DNA of 64,000 nucleotides from an uncultured Thiothrix sp. (GTDB taxonomy: Bacteria; Pseudomonadota; Gammaproteobacteria; Thiotrichales; Thiotrichaceae): positions 124,001-188,000 of the forward strand of contig NZ_CALMZC010000015.1 in NCBI RefSeq assembly GCF_937873765.1. The letters are read 5' to 3'. Under the pieces are notes generated by a model. It saw only the letters and a program-made list of their open reading frames with translations. It did not search any database and was not told the DNA's origin. Below are positions 19,082 through 28,692 of the stretch, piece after piece. Within the stretch, counting starts at the first letter, position 1. Each line of letters begins with the position of its first letter. A program made the position numbers and the translations under genes.

Positions 19082-19608
19082 GGCAAACACAAAATCCAAT
19101 AGCCGCAAACCCTAGCTTTAAGCGCTGGTGGAAACATGCTATCTATATGCCTTGGCTGACTGCGCGCTATTTTAATAAGACGAACCTAGATGAAATTGAG
19201 CAAGCAGTGCAGGCTGCAGAATTAGGTCATGCCGGTGAGATTGTGGTGATTATTGAAGGCAGTTTACCTTTTAATCAAGCTTATTATATCAACACCCAAG
19301 AGCGTGCTTTAGAGCTATTTGGCCAGTATAAGGTTTGGGACACCGAATACAATAGCGGGATGTTACTGTATGTGAATATCTGTGAGCACCGAGTTGAATT
19401 AGTCGCTGATCGTGGTATCCATCAATTTGTTATGCCGGAGCATTGGCAAACGCTTTGCGATCAGATAACTACAGAGTTTACTCAAAGCAGGTATGCCTTA
19501 GGTGTATTAACGGGGGTGAAACTGATTGGCCAGACTTTACAGGCTTTCTATACTGTTAAACTCCAAGAAATGGAGAATGAACGTAGCAATCGGCCTCTGT
19601 TGATTTAG
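19075..19608 (+). CDS. TPM-domain protein (second copy)
   Basis: 177 residues. A TPM domain fills most of the chain: LDEIEQAVQAAELGHAGEIV, YNSGMLLYVNICEHRVELVADRGI, and the closing segment that includes TGVKLIGQTL. No signal peptide or obvious helix, so it is probably cytoplasmic or associated with its partner. Its start lies inside the end of the preceding TPM gene, completing a lemA-TPM-TPM operon. Its last 53 bases overlap the 3' end of the convergent radical SAM gene. Confidence 0.85.
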   Translation: MVRQTQNPIAANPSFKRWWKHAIYMPWLTARYFNKTNLDEIEQAVQAAELGHAGEIVVIIEGSLPFNQAYYINTQERALELFGQYKVWDTEYNSGMLLYVNICEHRVELVADRGIHQFVMPEHWQTLCDQITTEFTQSRYALGVLTGVKLIGQTLQAFYTVKLQEMENERSNRPLLI

Positions 19609-20968
19609 CAGGGTAATTGTCTGCGGTAAGTCCCAACGCCTTTTGAGTATTCGCTATATTATTGCGAATCTCATGCTGTAAGCGTTCCAGAATGACAGGT
19701 ACGTCTTTTTCCCAAGTGCTCGGCCATTGCACTTTGTCTAGGGTGAAATGCATCGGATCATCGCCCCAAGTTGTGTCAAAGGGCAGTTCAGTAATCGTAA
19801 ATTCGCCATTATCAAAAGGTAGTCCACTGGCTTGGCGTTTCATACTGAGATGCTCACGGATACCATGTGCAGCATTTACTAGGGAACGATGATGACAGTA
19901 AGGATTATTCCCGCGCTTATCAAAGAACACATGCGCCGTCCAATTACAAGCGCCACGACAAAGCTCAGCAAAATCACAAGTCTTACAAAAGCCCCATAAA
20001 TGTGCGGTAGCTTCTGCTGTACCCGCATTCAAATTGAAGGTTAGTTCTTCGCGTTCGGTCAATATTTCTGCCAAAGAGTGATCACGAATATTGCCACCTG
20101 AGTAAGCTGACGTGGGTAAAGACGGGCAGGCTTTAATAATCCCGTCCGCCTCAATGCCAATCGTCGCTAAGCCCGCAGAACAACCGCGCCAAAACGCCCA
20201 TTCATTATTCTTGCGCCCGAAACTCCGTAGTAAGCGATCATAAGGGCCGTAATAACCGAAATTATTCCCCGGCTGGACAATCAAACCTTCGTGATGACCG
20301 CGTTGCGCTAAATAAGCGAGAAGCGGATGAAAGTTGATAAGCTCAGCAGGTTGCAGCAGCATGTCTGAATTATCGGCTGCATTACCCATCGGAACTGTCA
20401 TTTGAATTTGCCAAGCTTGTGCACCGGCTTTTAATAAAGCCTCATATAGCAATGCAAATTCTGGGGCAGAATACCGATTCACTTGGGTATTTGCCCCAAA
20501 GGGAATGCCCACAGTGCGCAAATGCTGCATAGTTGTAAACGCTTGTCGCCATGAGTCGAGTTTGCCACGCAAACGATCATGCGTGGCTTTCATCCCATCC
20601 ACCGACACTGAGATTTGATTAATCCCCGCTGCTTTCATGCGTTCTGCGGTCGTTAGGCTAATGCCATAGCCACCCGTTGTCATGGAGCAGACCATACCTG
20701 CCTTTACAATCTCGCGCGCAATCTCTAGCCAATCCTTGCGTAGATAGGCTTCACCACCAATCAGCGTCACTTCAGTGATACCTGCATCGGCCATTTGATG
20801 GACTAAATCGAAGGCTTCTGCAGTACTTAGTTCATTTGAGCGGGCATCACCCGCCCGTGAACCACAATGTGTACAAGCTAAATTGCATTTGAGAGTAATT
20901 TCCCACACTGCATAGCATTTACGTTGGCGAGGTCGATAAGCTTGCGAAGACGATAGTGCGGTTTCCAT
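19556..20968 (-). CDS. Radical SAM/SPASM peptide maturase
   Basis: 470 residues. The radical SAM cluster motif CNLACTHC (C28, C32, C35) is followed by the usual glycine-rich strand VTLIGGEAYL and a (beta-alpha)6 core. The C-terminal SPASM region has cysteines in FCKTCDFAELCRGACNW and NPYC for auxiliary iron-sulfur clusters. Enzymes of this class modify ribosomally made peptides or proteins. The gene lies 34 bases after a peptide gene with four QPVYG repeats on the same strand, its likely substrate (inference). No exporter or protease gene is adjacent. Its 3' end overlaps the convergent TPM gene by 53 bases. Confidence 0.92.
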   Translation of the reverse strand: METALSSSQAYRPRQRKCYAVWEITLKCNLACTHCGSRAGDARSNELSTAEAFDLVHQMADAGITEVTLIGGEAYLRKDWLEIAREIVKAGMVCSMTTGGYGISLTTAERMKAAGINQISVSVDGMKATHDRLRGKLDSWRQAFTTMQHLRTVGIPFGANTQVNRYSAPEFALLYEALLKAGAQAWQIQMTVPMGNAADNSDMLLQPAELINFHPLLAYLAQRGHHEGLIVQPGNNFGYYGPYDRLLRSFGRKNNEWAFWRGCSAGLATIGIEADGIIKACPSLPTSAYSGGNIRDHSLAEILTEREELTFNLNAGTAEATAHLWGFCKTCDFAELCRGACNWTAHVFFDKRGNNPYCHHRSLVNAAHGIREHLSMKRQASGLPFDNGEFTITELPFDTTWGDDPMHFTLDKVQWPSTWEKDVPVILERLQHEIRNNIANTQKALGLTADNYPAKSTEADCYVHSPFLGV

Positions 20969-21002
20969 TAGCGTTCTCTATTTTTATGGTTAGCTAAGCG
21001 CT

Positions 21003-21485
21003 TTACTCTTTATTATTTACTATTTCTTTAGGTGTAGTTTGCTGACTACTACCTAAAAAATCAGCACTGATACCACCATAAACAGGTTGAGCCTGATTGT
21101 CTCCAATGGGATCAATCACTGCGCCATACACCGGTTGTACGCCACCATCATCAATTGGGTCGATCACCACGCCGTAAACAGGCTGGATAATCGGATCGTC
21201 AATGGGATCAATCACCACGCCATACACCGGTTGGATAATAGGATCATCAATGGGATCAGGTTTAGGTGTTGGTTTTGGATCAGGTTTGACAGGCTTATCA
21301 GTTAACTGCGCCAATAACTGCATTAAAAGTTGCAGGATAAGTTGTTGCAGGTTATTGCCTGTGTCGAAGGGCTGATTACATCCACTAAATTGATTTAAAC
21401 GCTGCCCTGCTTGTAAGGTTTGTGCTTGTGTATCAGGTTGGCGGGGTAGGATGGTATTTTGCCCGCGTCTCGTTTGAATATCCAT
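21003..21485 (-). CDS. Repeat-containing RiPP-like precursor peptide
   Basis: 160 residues. No signal peptide. Residues 1-62 are a Gln-rich, partly helical leader with a single Cys (C36). A Pro/Lys/Asp spacer follows (64-78). Residues 79-142 are four 16-residue units with QPVYG at 85-89, 101-105, 117-121 and 133-137; the first two units are identical in protein sequence. A short polar tail closes it. The layout (leader, spacer, repeated aromatic core) and the radical SAM/SPASM gene just downstream indicate a ribosomally made, post-translationally modified peptide. The start is fixed by an almost perfect Shine-Dalgarno sequence. Confidence 0.85.
   Translation of the reverse strand: MDIQTRRGQNTILPRQPDTQAQTLQAGQRLNQFSGCNQPFDTGNNLQQLILQLLMQLLAQLTDKPVKPDPKPTPKPDPIDDPIIQPVYGVVIDPIDDPIIQPVYGVVIDPIDDGGVQPVYGAVIDPIGDNQAQPVYGGISADFLGSSQQTTPKEIVNNKE
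21060..21251 (-). repeat. Four tandem 48-bp units coding for 16-residue repeats
   Basis: Encodes residues 79-142 of the precursor-like peptide. The units keep QPVYG and IDP/IDD while synonymous positions differ between copies (for example the codons for the PVYG block), suggesting selection on the peptide and not a recent duplication. Confidence 0.85.
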
Positions 21486-21488
21486 TTC

Positions 21489-21498
21489 TCACCTCCTT
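21489..21498 (-). promoter_or_regulatory. Strong Shine-Dalgarno of the peptide gene
   Basis: On the minus strand AAGGAGGTGA lies directly before the ATG at 21485, with the core GGAGG six bases from it. It is nearly fully complementary to the 16S 3' end and the strongest site seen in the window, consistent with high expression of a precursor peptide. Confidence 0.8.
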
Positions 21499-21715
21499 GG
21501 TTTGGATATGTTGCTAGGAATTAGCGAATTTGAACTTTGGCCTAGTATATGCAGGGTTTTTCTAGTTGAGACAAATCAGTCTGTTTAAAGGTGAGGCTAG
21601 ACAGATAATAGGTGGGTGAGTTGAAAAGGGTAGATGAGCGGTGCTGGTAGAGCTTGTATGAGTCTGTAATAATGCCGGTAAACCTCTATTATCGTCCGAT
21701 ACTAAGACTCACTCG

Positions 21716-22441
21716 ATGCAAAATATGCCAATTGAAAAAATAGCTGTCGTTGACGATGATGCTATTACTCGTTTTTTAATTGGTTCAGCTCTGCGTGAGC
21801 ATCAGATGGAGGTGTTTGAATGCGGAAGTGCTGAAGAGCTGTTTGTGTTACTGGAAAAACAGCGGATTGATGTGATTATCCTCGATATGGTTCTTCCCCA
21901 AGTGAATGGTTTGGATGCTTTGACCTATGTACGTGAACAGTCCGATGTGGGGGTTATTATGATTTCATCGCGTGCCAATCCTCAGCAGCGGCTGTACGGT
22001 TTACGTGAGGGAGCTGATGACTTTATTAGTAAACCGGTACTAACCGATGAGCTGGTATTCAAGGTGAGATCGTTGGCCTTGCGGGTTAGCCATCAACATG
22101 GGATCACCGAGCAACAAGACTTGATGGTGGGTAACTGCCTATTAGTACTGGATGAGGGGTTGCTAGTGAGGGTCGATGAGGAGAATCATTGTGCTTTGAC
22201 CGAAGCAGAGCAACGTATGTTGACCCTATTAGTTCAACATCAGCCGCAGGTCTGTAGTCGTAAGCTGTTACTCCAATGCATTAGCCGTTCTGAAATCAGT
22301 TTCAGTAACGACCGTAGTATTGACACCCTGATCAGTCGTATTCGTCTCAAGTTACGCCAACTGGGTTGTACCCTTTCAATCATTTCGGTACGGGGACAAG
22401 GGTATCGCTTACAAGATGACCTGCCAAGGTGTAATGGCTAA
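21716..22441 (+). CDS. OmpR-family response regulator
   Basis: 241 residues. Receiver domain (about 8-120) with acidic pocket D13-D15, phosphoacceptor D57 in ILDMVLPQVNG, and K106 in FISKP. The C-terminal winged-helix DNA-binding domain (about 135-235) ends VRGQGYRL. A nearby ATG at 21725 is an alternative start; neither has a strong ribosome site. It converges on, and overlaps by four bases, the hybrid kinase gene. That kinase ends in an Hpt domain, so it is the likely partner, as in TorS/TorR-type relays (inference). Confidence 0.92.
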   Translation: MQNMPIEKIAVVDDDAITRFLIGSALREHQMEVFECGSAEELFVLLEKQRIDVIILDMVLPQVNGLDALTYVREQSDVGVIMISSRANPQQRLYGLREGADDFISKPVLTDELVFKVRSLALRVSHQHGITEQQDLMVGNCLLVLDEGLLVRVDEENHCALTEAEQRMLTLLVQHQPQVCSRKLLLQCISRSEISFSNDRSIDTLISRIRLKLRQLGCTLSIISVRGQGYRLQDDLPRCNG

Positions 22442-25134
22442 AGCTTTTGATGCTGGACAGTTAAAACGGCAAGTTGTCGAGTAATCAGGACTTGAAAGCT
22501 GCTCCACTCAGGCACAGGTGCATGTTCCTGAAACGTTTCGAGTTGCAAAGCAGCATCTGCGTTACGGTGCAAACCTAGTGCGTGGCTAGCACTGACAATA
22601 CGGTGAGCCGCCACACGTAGCTTGTTTATGTCCTGCTCCTTAGCGGCTTGTTGAATGCGTGCAATATCTTCCTGTAATTGTGCTTGATAGAGTCCCAACA
22701 CTTGCGCGACTTTCTCATCGCCTAAGCGCTCTTTGAGATGGCTGAATGTGTTATCTTCTAAAGTATTGCTTTGGTTGTCTGGTGCAGACTTTTGCAAGGA
22801 AGCTAGCAATTCGGTAGGGGTATAGGGCTTCGCCAAACAGGCATCAGCGCCCATTGAAAGCAGGTGATTACGCTGTTGTGTATCGAAATGAGCGGAAGTC
22901 ATCACAACCCGCAGCTCAGATGGGTTATATCGTTGGCGCAGCGCGGCCAGTAAAGCAAAGCCATTCATTCCTGGCATTCGCACATCACTGATCACGGTAT
23001 TGAAGGTTTGCTTCTGTAAGAGCTTGAGCGCTTGTCTCGCGTCTTTAGCTTGGGTAACGGTATGCCCTACAGCGGCCAGCAATTCATAGGTAATCATCCG
23101 GTTACTGGGAATATCATCGACGACCAATACCTTGAGCGGTTTGCTGTTTTCCCTGTTTGGGGTCGCTAGTTCTGGGTCGGTGGTCGTGGGTAGGTTCATT
23201 TTCAGGTAAAAGTGGGCTTGAGTGCCTTGTTCAAGCTGGCTATCCAGCGACAAATGTCCGCCTGCTGCTTTAATCATTTCAAAGCAAATGGGTAAACCCA
23301 GCCCGGAGCTAGCATCTTGGCTATACAAGGATTCCACACCAAGGTTAAAACGTGCCTTGACCTGCGCCAATTGTGCGGGCGACATGCCTCGTCCGGTATC
23401 CTCCACTGTAATATGCAGTTCATGGCGGTTAGCCAGCCAACGTGCTGAGACCTCAATCATGCCGCTGTCGGTATATTTGATGGCATTGCTGATCAGGTTA
23501 ATCAACATCCGCCGCAAGACAATGGGTTTGCCCATCAAATACTTGGGGAGTTCACGAGTATGCAGATGGAGGGTCAATTGTTTTTCTTCAGCGCGGTTGC
23601 GTAACAGGTTGATCATGGCTTCCAGCAGAAACTGTGGGTTAAAGGTGGTATTGTTATCGGTGATCTCTGCCTGTTTAGCTTGAGTGCGATCTAGTAAATT
23701 ATCCACCAGCGCATACATGGACTCGGCTGCATAATGGGTGGTGCTCCAGTAATCTTTTTGTTTATCGGATAGGGCAGTACGCCCTAATAGGGTGGTTGAG
23801 CCGAGCATGGCATGTAGCGGGGTGCGGATTTCATGGCTGAGGGTAGAGATAAATTTCTCCTGTTGCTCCATACGTAGTTCGGCACTCTCACTCGCTAGCT
23901 GAGCGCTATCTCTGGCTGCTTGTGTGTCTTTGATAGCGATGCCTAAAGCAATAGAGAGCAGCACCATTTCTAGAGCCGCCGCCAGTAGAGCGTAGGTCAT
24001 TCCTAACCCATGCAGATTCATGATGACTTGGCCATCCAAAATGAACAAGATATGGCCAATAATCAATGCCGTCCACGCCGCCAAGAATATCCAAGCGGGT
24101 TTGTAGCCACTAAGAGCTACTACTAGGGATAGTAGGGGGATCAGTAGGATACAGCCTAGATAAATGAAGGGATAAATTCCGGCGACTTTTGCTTGGCTAG
24201 CAGGGTAAAAGCTGGCGGTTAGCAATATCCCTAGCATAAACACGATAGCCAGCCAGTTGAGTGAAATGATAGCTTTTACTAGGATGAACAGAGGTTTTTT
24301 TGTAGAGGACTGATGTAAAGAGCTGATACCCGGCTGCATGAAACGTAGCGCGAATAATATAAAAAAAATTGCGGTAAGGGCACCAATGCCCCATAGGGTC
24401 TGGCGGGCATTGCCCAGCAGGTTGCCCAACGGTTCAGGGTTAAAGTGGAATCCTATTGCAACGATTAAGTGCATCACGGCATACCCGATATAAATCAGGT
24501 ACATGCTGTCACGTAGCGGTAGATACAACAGCAAGTTGTATAAAATCAGGCCGATAACAGCACCCATTCCAAGGAGGGCTAGGGTGGTTTTTAGGTTAGA
24601 TTCCCATACCATCTTGGCATGAGGCACTAGACTGATTCTGATGCCATCGAACATGGAGGTACGCCCCCGTTGCAAGAAGCCACAACGAGTATTTGGGGGC
24701 AAGTTGATGGGAATAAAATAGGCGCTTGCCAGCGTCGGGCTGTCCAATCCGAGGGTAGGGCGTGGGATAGCTTGCAAAGACTGACCTTGGCAATGCAAAT
24801 AAAAATCTAGTTCGCTGTACAATGTGTGATCAGAGCGGATAGCCCACTGCGCGGTGGTGCTACGGTTGATCAGCGGGATGTAAAACCAATATTGCTTGCC
24901 TGCTGCAAGCAGTGGGTCGGATTGAAAGTCTGCTTGATCCATACGCCTAACCACCGTTTCAGGACTCAAGCGGTTATCGGGGTCATTCAGGCGGAGTGTT
25001 TCCTTGGATAAGCCAATACTATACGCCTGCAAAAAATCATCGGTGACTTCCAAGGCAAGGGCTTGCCCGCACACCATCGACAGTAGCAGATATAGCAATA
25101 GAACGACAAGTTGCCGAGTAATGGGATGAGTCAT
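22438..25134 (-). CDS. 7TMR-DISM hybrid sensor histidine kinase with REC and Hpt
   Basis: 898 residues. Order: signal peptide (1-27), periplasmic DISMED2-like sensor (about 30-175), seven membrane helices (about 183-402), coiled linker, HisKA with H434 in SHEIRTPLHAM, HATPase with NLISNAIKYT and EDTGRGMS, receiver with D717 in ISDVRMPGMNG, and a C-terminal Hpt with H844 in AAHRIVSASHALG. This is a full four-step phosphorelay in one inner-membrane protein. DISMED2 domains are thought to bind carbohydrate-like ligands; the ligand here is unknown. Convergent with the OmpR-type regulator. Confidence 0.95.
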   Translation of the reverse strand: MTHPITRQLVVLLLYLLLSMVCGQALALEVTDDFLQAYSIGLSKETLRLNDPDNRLSPETVVRRMDQADFQSDPLLAAGKQYWFYIPLINRSTTAQWAIRSDHTLYSELDFYLHCQGQSLQAIPRPTLGLDSPTLASAYFIPINLPPNTRCGFLQRGRTSMFDGIRISLVPHAKMVWESNLKTTLALLGMGAVIGLILYNLLLYLPLRDSMYLIYIGYAVMHLIVAIGFHFNPEPLGNLLGNARQTLWGIGALTAIFFILFALRFMQPGISSLHQSSTKKPLFILVKAIISLNWLAIVFMLGILLTASFYPASQAKVAGIYPFIYLGCILLIPLLSLVVALSGYKPAWIFLAAWTALIIGHILFILDGQVIMNLHGLGMTYALLAAALEMVLLSIALGIAIKDTQAARDSAQLASESAELRMEQQEKFISTLSHEIRTPLHAMLGSTTLLGRTALSDKQKDYWSTTHYAAESMYALVDNLLDRTQAKQAEITDNNTTFNPQFLLEAMINLLRNRAEEKQLTLHLHTRELPKYLMGKPIVLRRMLINLISNAIKYTDSGMIEVSARWLANRHELHITVEDTGRGMSPAQLAQVKARFNLGVESLYSQDASSGLGLPICFEMIKAAGGHLSLDSQLEQGTQAHFYLKMNLPTTTDPELATPNRENSKPLKVLVVDDIPSNRMITYELLAAVGHTVTQAKDARQALKLLQKQTFNTVISDVRMPGMNGFALLAALRQRYNPSELRVVMTSAHFDTQQRNHLLSMGADACLAKPYTPTELLASLQKSAPDNQSNTLEDNTFSHLKERLGDEKVAQVLGLYQAQLQEDIARIQQAAKEQDINKLRVAAHRIVSASHALGLHRNADAALQLETFQEHAPVPEWSSFQVLITRQLAVLTVQHQKL

Positions 25135-25212
25135 TTGCCTTGTTCCGTGGGTTCCTGTCTTAGACGATAGTTTACGCTTTGTTCACGGTACGGCCTATTC
25201 TGGCTCTGCTGG

Positions 25213-25274
25213 TTAACAGGAGAGTGACCCAGCAGTTGTCTCAATGCTCTGCGGCCACTGGGTCACATTGTTAA
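25213..25274 (-). terminator. Compound hairpin after the small membrane protein gene
   Basis: Outer arms TTAACA/TGTTAA (25213-25218, 25269-25274) enclose a perfect 9-bp stem GTGACCCAG/CTGGGTCAC (25224-25232, 25258-25266). It lies just downstream of the stop at 25282. No T tract, so terminator function is uncertain. Confidence 0.4.
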
Positions 25275-25281
25275 GGATGAA

Positions 25282-25482
25282 TCACTGACCCGCTTTCTTT
25301 AAAATAGCTTGGGTATGGGTAACTTGGGGTTGCTGATGCATAGCCGCCGATTGCACTTGATTTTGAGCAGTTTGGGGTGTTGTGTTGCTAGCTTGTATCC
25401 CAAATAAGGTAATACCCGCCGCAATAATAAAACCCAAGGTAATGGGGTCAATGACTCCACGCATTTTTTTCATGTTCATCAT
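25282..25482 (-). CDS. Small single-pass membrane protein
   Basis: 66 residues from ATG 25482, which has AGGGAG nine bases upstream. A short basic N-terminus (MMNMKKMRG) is followed by one hydrophobic helix (VIDPITLGFIIAAGITLFGI) and a polar Gln/Thr-rich tail. No family recognised. It sits alone between the hybrid kinase and uvrA. The ribosome site, strand-appropriate hairpin and helix make a real gene plausible, but conservation could not be checked. Confidence 0.5.
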   Translation of the reverse strand: MMNMKKMRGVIDPITLGFIIAAGITLFGIQASNTTPQTAQNQVQSAAMHQQPQVTHTQAILKKAGQ

Positions 25483-25827
25483 GTTCAGTATCTCCCTCGC
25501 TAGTCGATCTTGTCTGTCCATCGCAGTAACTGCTTGGAACCCACTATAGCGAGGTGAATGTCAACGAACTGTCAACAAGAGCGGGAAAAAGGCGAGATAA
25601 ACCGTGGGTGTTAGCCCTGAAACCATGGCTAACAAGACTTTGGGCGATGATTCATTCGGGTTGAGTCTGTTCACCAATGCCCCATGTTACTTTGGGCGCA
25701 ATTCAATCCAGTCGTGCTTCACCAACTGATTCATGGCAGAAAACCGGAGGTTTTAAATAGCTAATGCCAGCCGCTTGCTAAACCTGTTAAGATTCGTTTT
25801 TTGTTTGGTTTTAGGCTTGCATACCTC
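25483..25827. other. Intergenic region between small membrane gene and uvrA
   Basis: Divergent promoter region of 345 bases. It holds a 10-base direct repeat ACTTTGGGCG (25637-25646 and 25689-25698) and a small inverted repeat AAAACC-GGA-GGTTTT near 25740. No LexA-type CTGT-N8-ACAG box is visible before uvrA. No coding sequence seen. Confidence 0.4.
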
Positions 25828-28650
25828 ATGGACAAGTTCATCCGCGTGCGTGGAGCGCGTACTCATAACCTGAAAAATATCGATGTTGATTTGCCGCGCG
25901 ATAAGCTAATAGTGATTACGGGCTTATCCGGTTCGGGTAAGTCATCGTTAGCCTTTGATACGATTTTTGCTGAAGGCCAGCGCCGCTATGTGGAGTCCCT
26001 ATCCGCTTATGCGCGCCAGTTCTTATCGATGATGGATAAGCCCGATCTGGATCATATTGAAGGTTTATCCCCCGCGATTTCGATTGAGCAGAAAACCACC
26101 TCACATAATCCACGCTCAACCGTCGGTACGATTACCGAAATTCATGATTATTTGCGTTTGCTGTTTGCACGTGCCGGTATACCGCGTTGTCCGACTCATC
26201 ATGTCGATTTACAAGTGCAGACCGTAAGTCAAATGGTGGATCAAGTGCTAGCCATGCCTGCGGAAGCCCGCTTAATGCTCTTAGCGCCAGTCGTGCGCGA
26301 ACGTAAAGGCGAGCATGTGCAGTTATTTGAGTCCTTGCGCTTACAAGGCTTTTTGCGGGTGCGCGTTGATGGACAGGTTTATGATTTAGACGATGTACCC
26401 CAATTAGAACTACGTAAAAAGCACACCATAGAAGTGGTGGTGGATCGCTTTAAAGTACGCGAGGATTTACAACTACGTTTAGCCGAGTCTTTTGAAACGG
26501 CGCTGAAACTTTCCGAAGGTTTAGCAGTGATTGCGCCGATGGAAGCAGATACAGGGCAAGAATTTACCTTTTCTGCAAATTACGCCTGCCCGCATTGTGG
26601 TTGGTCACTGCCGGAATTAGAACCTCGACTTTTTTCTTTTAATGCACCACAAGGGGCTTGCTCGACCTGTGATGGTTTGGGGGTAAAACAATATTTTGAT
26701 CCAGAGCGGGTGATTCAAAATGAAAAATTAAGTGTCGCTGAGGGTGCGGTACGCGGTTGGGATCAACGTAATGCCTATTATTTCCAGATGATGACTTCGC
26801 TAGCGGATTATTATGGTTTCGATGTACATGCACCTTGGAGTGATTTAAATGCAACCACACGCAAAATTATTTTATATGGTAGTGGTCAAGATAAAGTTGA
26901 GTTCACTTATGTGGGGCAAAAAGGGCAGGTGTATCAGCGTAGCCATGAATTTGAAGGGGTGATTAATAATTTAGAGCGCCGCTATCGAGATACTGATTCC
27001 AATATGGTGCGCGAAGAGTTAGCTAAGTATTTATCCAGCCGCCCTTGTCCTGATTGTCAAGGCACGCGTCTAAATGAACAGGCGCGTAATGTATTAGTGG
27101 CGGCAAAGAATTTACCCAGTTTAAGTTTATTACCGATTGGCGAAGCGCATGCATTTTTTCGTGATTTAATCCTACCCGGTACGCAAGGCAAAATCGCTGA
27201 AAAGATCATTCGTGAAATCTGTTTGCGTTTAGAGTTCTTGGTAAATGTTGGCTTGGATTATTTAAGCTTAAGTCGTAGTGCAGAAACTTTATCTGGTGGG
27301 GAAGCCCAACGCATTCGCCTAGCCTCGCAAATTGGAGCGGGTTTAGTCGGAGTCATGTATGTGCTAGATGAGCCTTCGATTGGTTTGCATCAGCGGGATA
27401 ATGATCGTCTCTTGCGTACTTTATTTCGTTTGCGCGATTTAGGTAACACGGTGATTGTGGTTGAGCATGATGAAGATGCAATTCGTAGCGCGGATTTTGT
27501 GCTGGATATTGGCCCCGGTGCGGGTGTACACGGTGGGCAAATTATTGCACAGGGTAAACCTTTAGAAGTCGCTGAAGCCCCTGAATCGGTGACAGGGCAG
27601 TTCTTATGTGGTCAACGGCGAATTGAAATTCCTAAACAGCGAACGCCCGTTAATCCAGAGCGTTTGATTAAACTGGTGGGCGCTACTGGAAATAATCTAC
27701 AAAATGTCAATTTAGAAATTCCCTTAGGTTTATTAACCTGCATTACCGGGGTTTCAGGTTCGGGAAAGTCAACGCTGATTAATCGCACCCTGTATCCTTA
27801 TTTAGCCCGGCATTTACACGATAGTAGTGTAGAGGTAGCGCCAGTTAAAAGCGTAGAAGGTGTCGAGCAAATCGACAAGATTATTGATATTGACCAAAGC
27901 CCGATTGGGCGCACGCCCCGTTCTAATCCCGCCACTTATACGGGTGTATTCACGGCGATTCGGGATATTTTCGCCGCGACTCAAGAAGCTCGCTCCCGTG
28001 GTTATCAACCGGGGCGATTTTCTTTTAATGTCAAAGGTGGACGTTGCGAAGCCTGTGCGGGTGATGGAGTGATTAAAGTCGAAATGCATTTCTTGCCGGA
28101 TGTGTATGTCACTTGCGAAGTGTGTCATGGCAAACGTTATAACCGTGAAACTTTAGATGTGCGCTATAAGGGCAAGAATATCAGTGAAGTCTTGAATATG
28201 ACGGTGGAAGATGCTTGCGAGTTTTTCGCTGCAGTACCATCAATTTATACCAAGCTGAAAACTTTAATAGATGTGGGCTTGTCTTATGTCACGCTCGGGC
28301 AAAATGCGACCACGCTCTCTGGTGGGGAAGCGCAGCGTGTTAAGTTAGCTAAAGAACTCTCTAAACGTGAAACGGGAAAAACGATTTATATTTTGGATGA
28401 ACCAACGACAGGTTTACATTTCCACGATGTCGATCAACTCTTAAAAGTGCTGCATCGCTTGCGGGATGGTGGCAATACCGTAGTAGTGATTGAGCATAAT
28501 CTGGATGTGATTAAGACGGCTGATTGGGTGGTAGATCTAGGCCCCGAAGGGGGTAGCCGTGGCGGGAAAATTATTGCAGTAGGCACACCCGAACAAGTCG
28601 CAAAAACTAAAGGCTCGTTTACGGGAGAGTTTTTGCAGCGGATGTTGTAG
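25828..28650 (+). CDS. uvrA: Excinuclease ABC subunit A
   Basis: 940 residues, the same length as the E. coli protein when started at ATG 25828 ([18 protein letters not shown]); the frame is open nine codons further up. It is the damage-recognition ATPase of nucleotide excision repair. Two ABC ATPase modules with Walker A motifs GLSGSGKSS and GVSGSGKST and two LSGGEAQR signatures, plus zinc-finger cysteines in [14 protein letters not shown] and CEACAG/CEVCHG. The partner uvrC is about 27 kb away at 55525. No SOS box recognised. Confidence 0.98.
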   Translation: MDKFIRVRGARTHNLKNIDVDLPRDKLIVITGLSGSGKSSLAFDTIFAEGQRRYVESLSAYARQFLSMMDKPDLDHIEGLSPAISIEQKTTSHNPRSTVGTITEIHDYLRLLFARAGIPRCPTHHVDLQVQTVSQMVDQVLAMPAEARLMLLAPVVRERKGEHVQLFESLRLQGFLRVRVDGQVYDLDDVPQLELRKKHTIEVVVDRFKVREDLQLRLAESFETALKLSEGLAVIAPMEADTGQEFTFSANYACPHCGWSLPELEPRLFSFNAPQGACSTCDGLGVKQYFDPERVIQNEKLSVAEGAVRGWDQRNAYYFQMMTSLADYYGFDVHAPWSDLNATTRKIILYGSGQDKVEFTYVGQKGQVYQRSHEFEGVINNLERRYRDTDSNMVREELAKYLSSRPCPDCQGTRLNEQARNVLVAAKNLPSLSLLPIGEAHAFFRDLILPGTQGKIAEKIIREICLRLEFLVNVGLDYLSLSRSAETLSGGEAQRIRLASQIGAGLVGVMYVLDEPSIGLHQRDNDRLLRTLFRLRDLGNTVIVVEHDEDAIRSADFVLDIGPGAGVHGGQIIAQGKPLEVAEAPESVTGQFLCGQRRIEIPKQRTPVNPERLIKLVGATGNNLQNVNLEIPLGLLTCITGVSGSGKSTLINRTLYPYLARHLHDSSVEVAPVKSVEGVEQIDKIIDIDQSPIGRTPRSNPATYTGVFTAIRDIFAATQEARSRGYQPGRFSFNVKGGRCEACAGDGVIKVEMHFLPDVYVTCEVCHGKRYNRETLDVRYKGKNISEVLNMTVEDACEFFAAVPSIYTKLKTLIDVGLSYVTLGQNATTLSGGEAQRVKLAKELSKRETGKTIYILDEPTTGLHFHDVDQLLKVLHRLRDGGNTVVVIEHNLDVIKTADWVVDLGPEGGSRGGKIIAVGTPEQVAKTKGSFTGEFLQRML

Positions 28651-28692
28651 GGTTTTAGTTAAAGTCAGTTAAATGACATAGGTTTTAAATGA

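Noticed and set aside
21060-21251. CRISPR-like repeats
   Set aside because: The 48-bp units are contiguous, in frame, lack spacers and lie inside a coding sequence with a strong ribosome site.
23222-23683. 153-codon open frame on + opposite the hybrid kinase
   Set aside because: It lies within the HATPase-coding part of a well-supported gene and shows no ribosome site or recognisable protein.
25700-25827. LexA (SOS) box before uvrA
   Set aside because: No CTGT-N8-ACAG pattern could be found in the upstream region.
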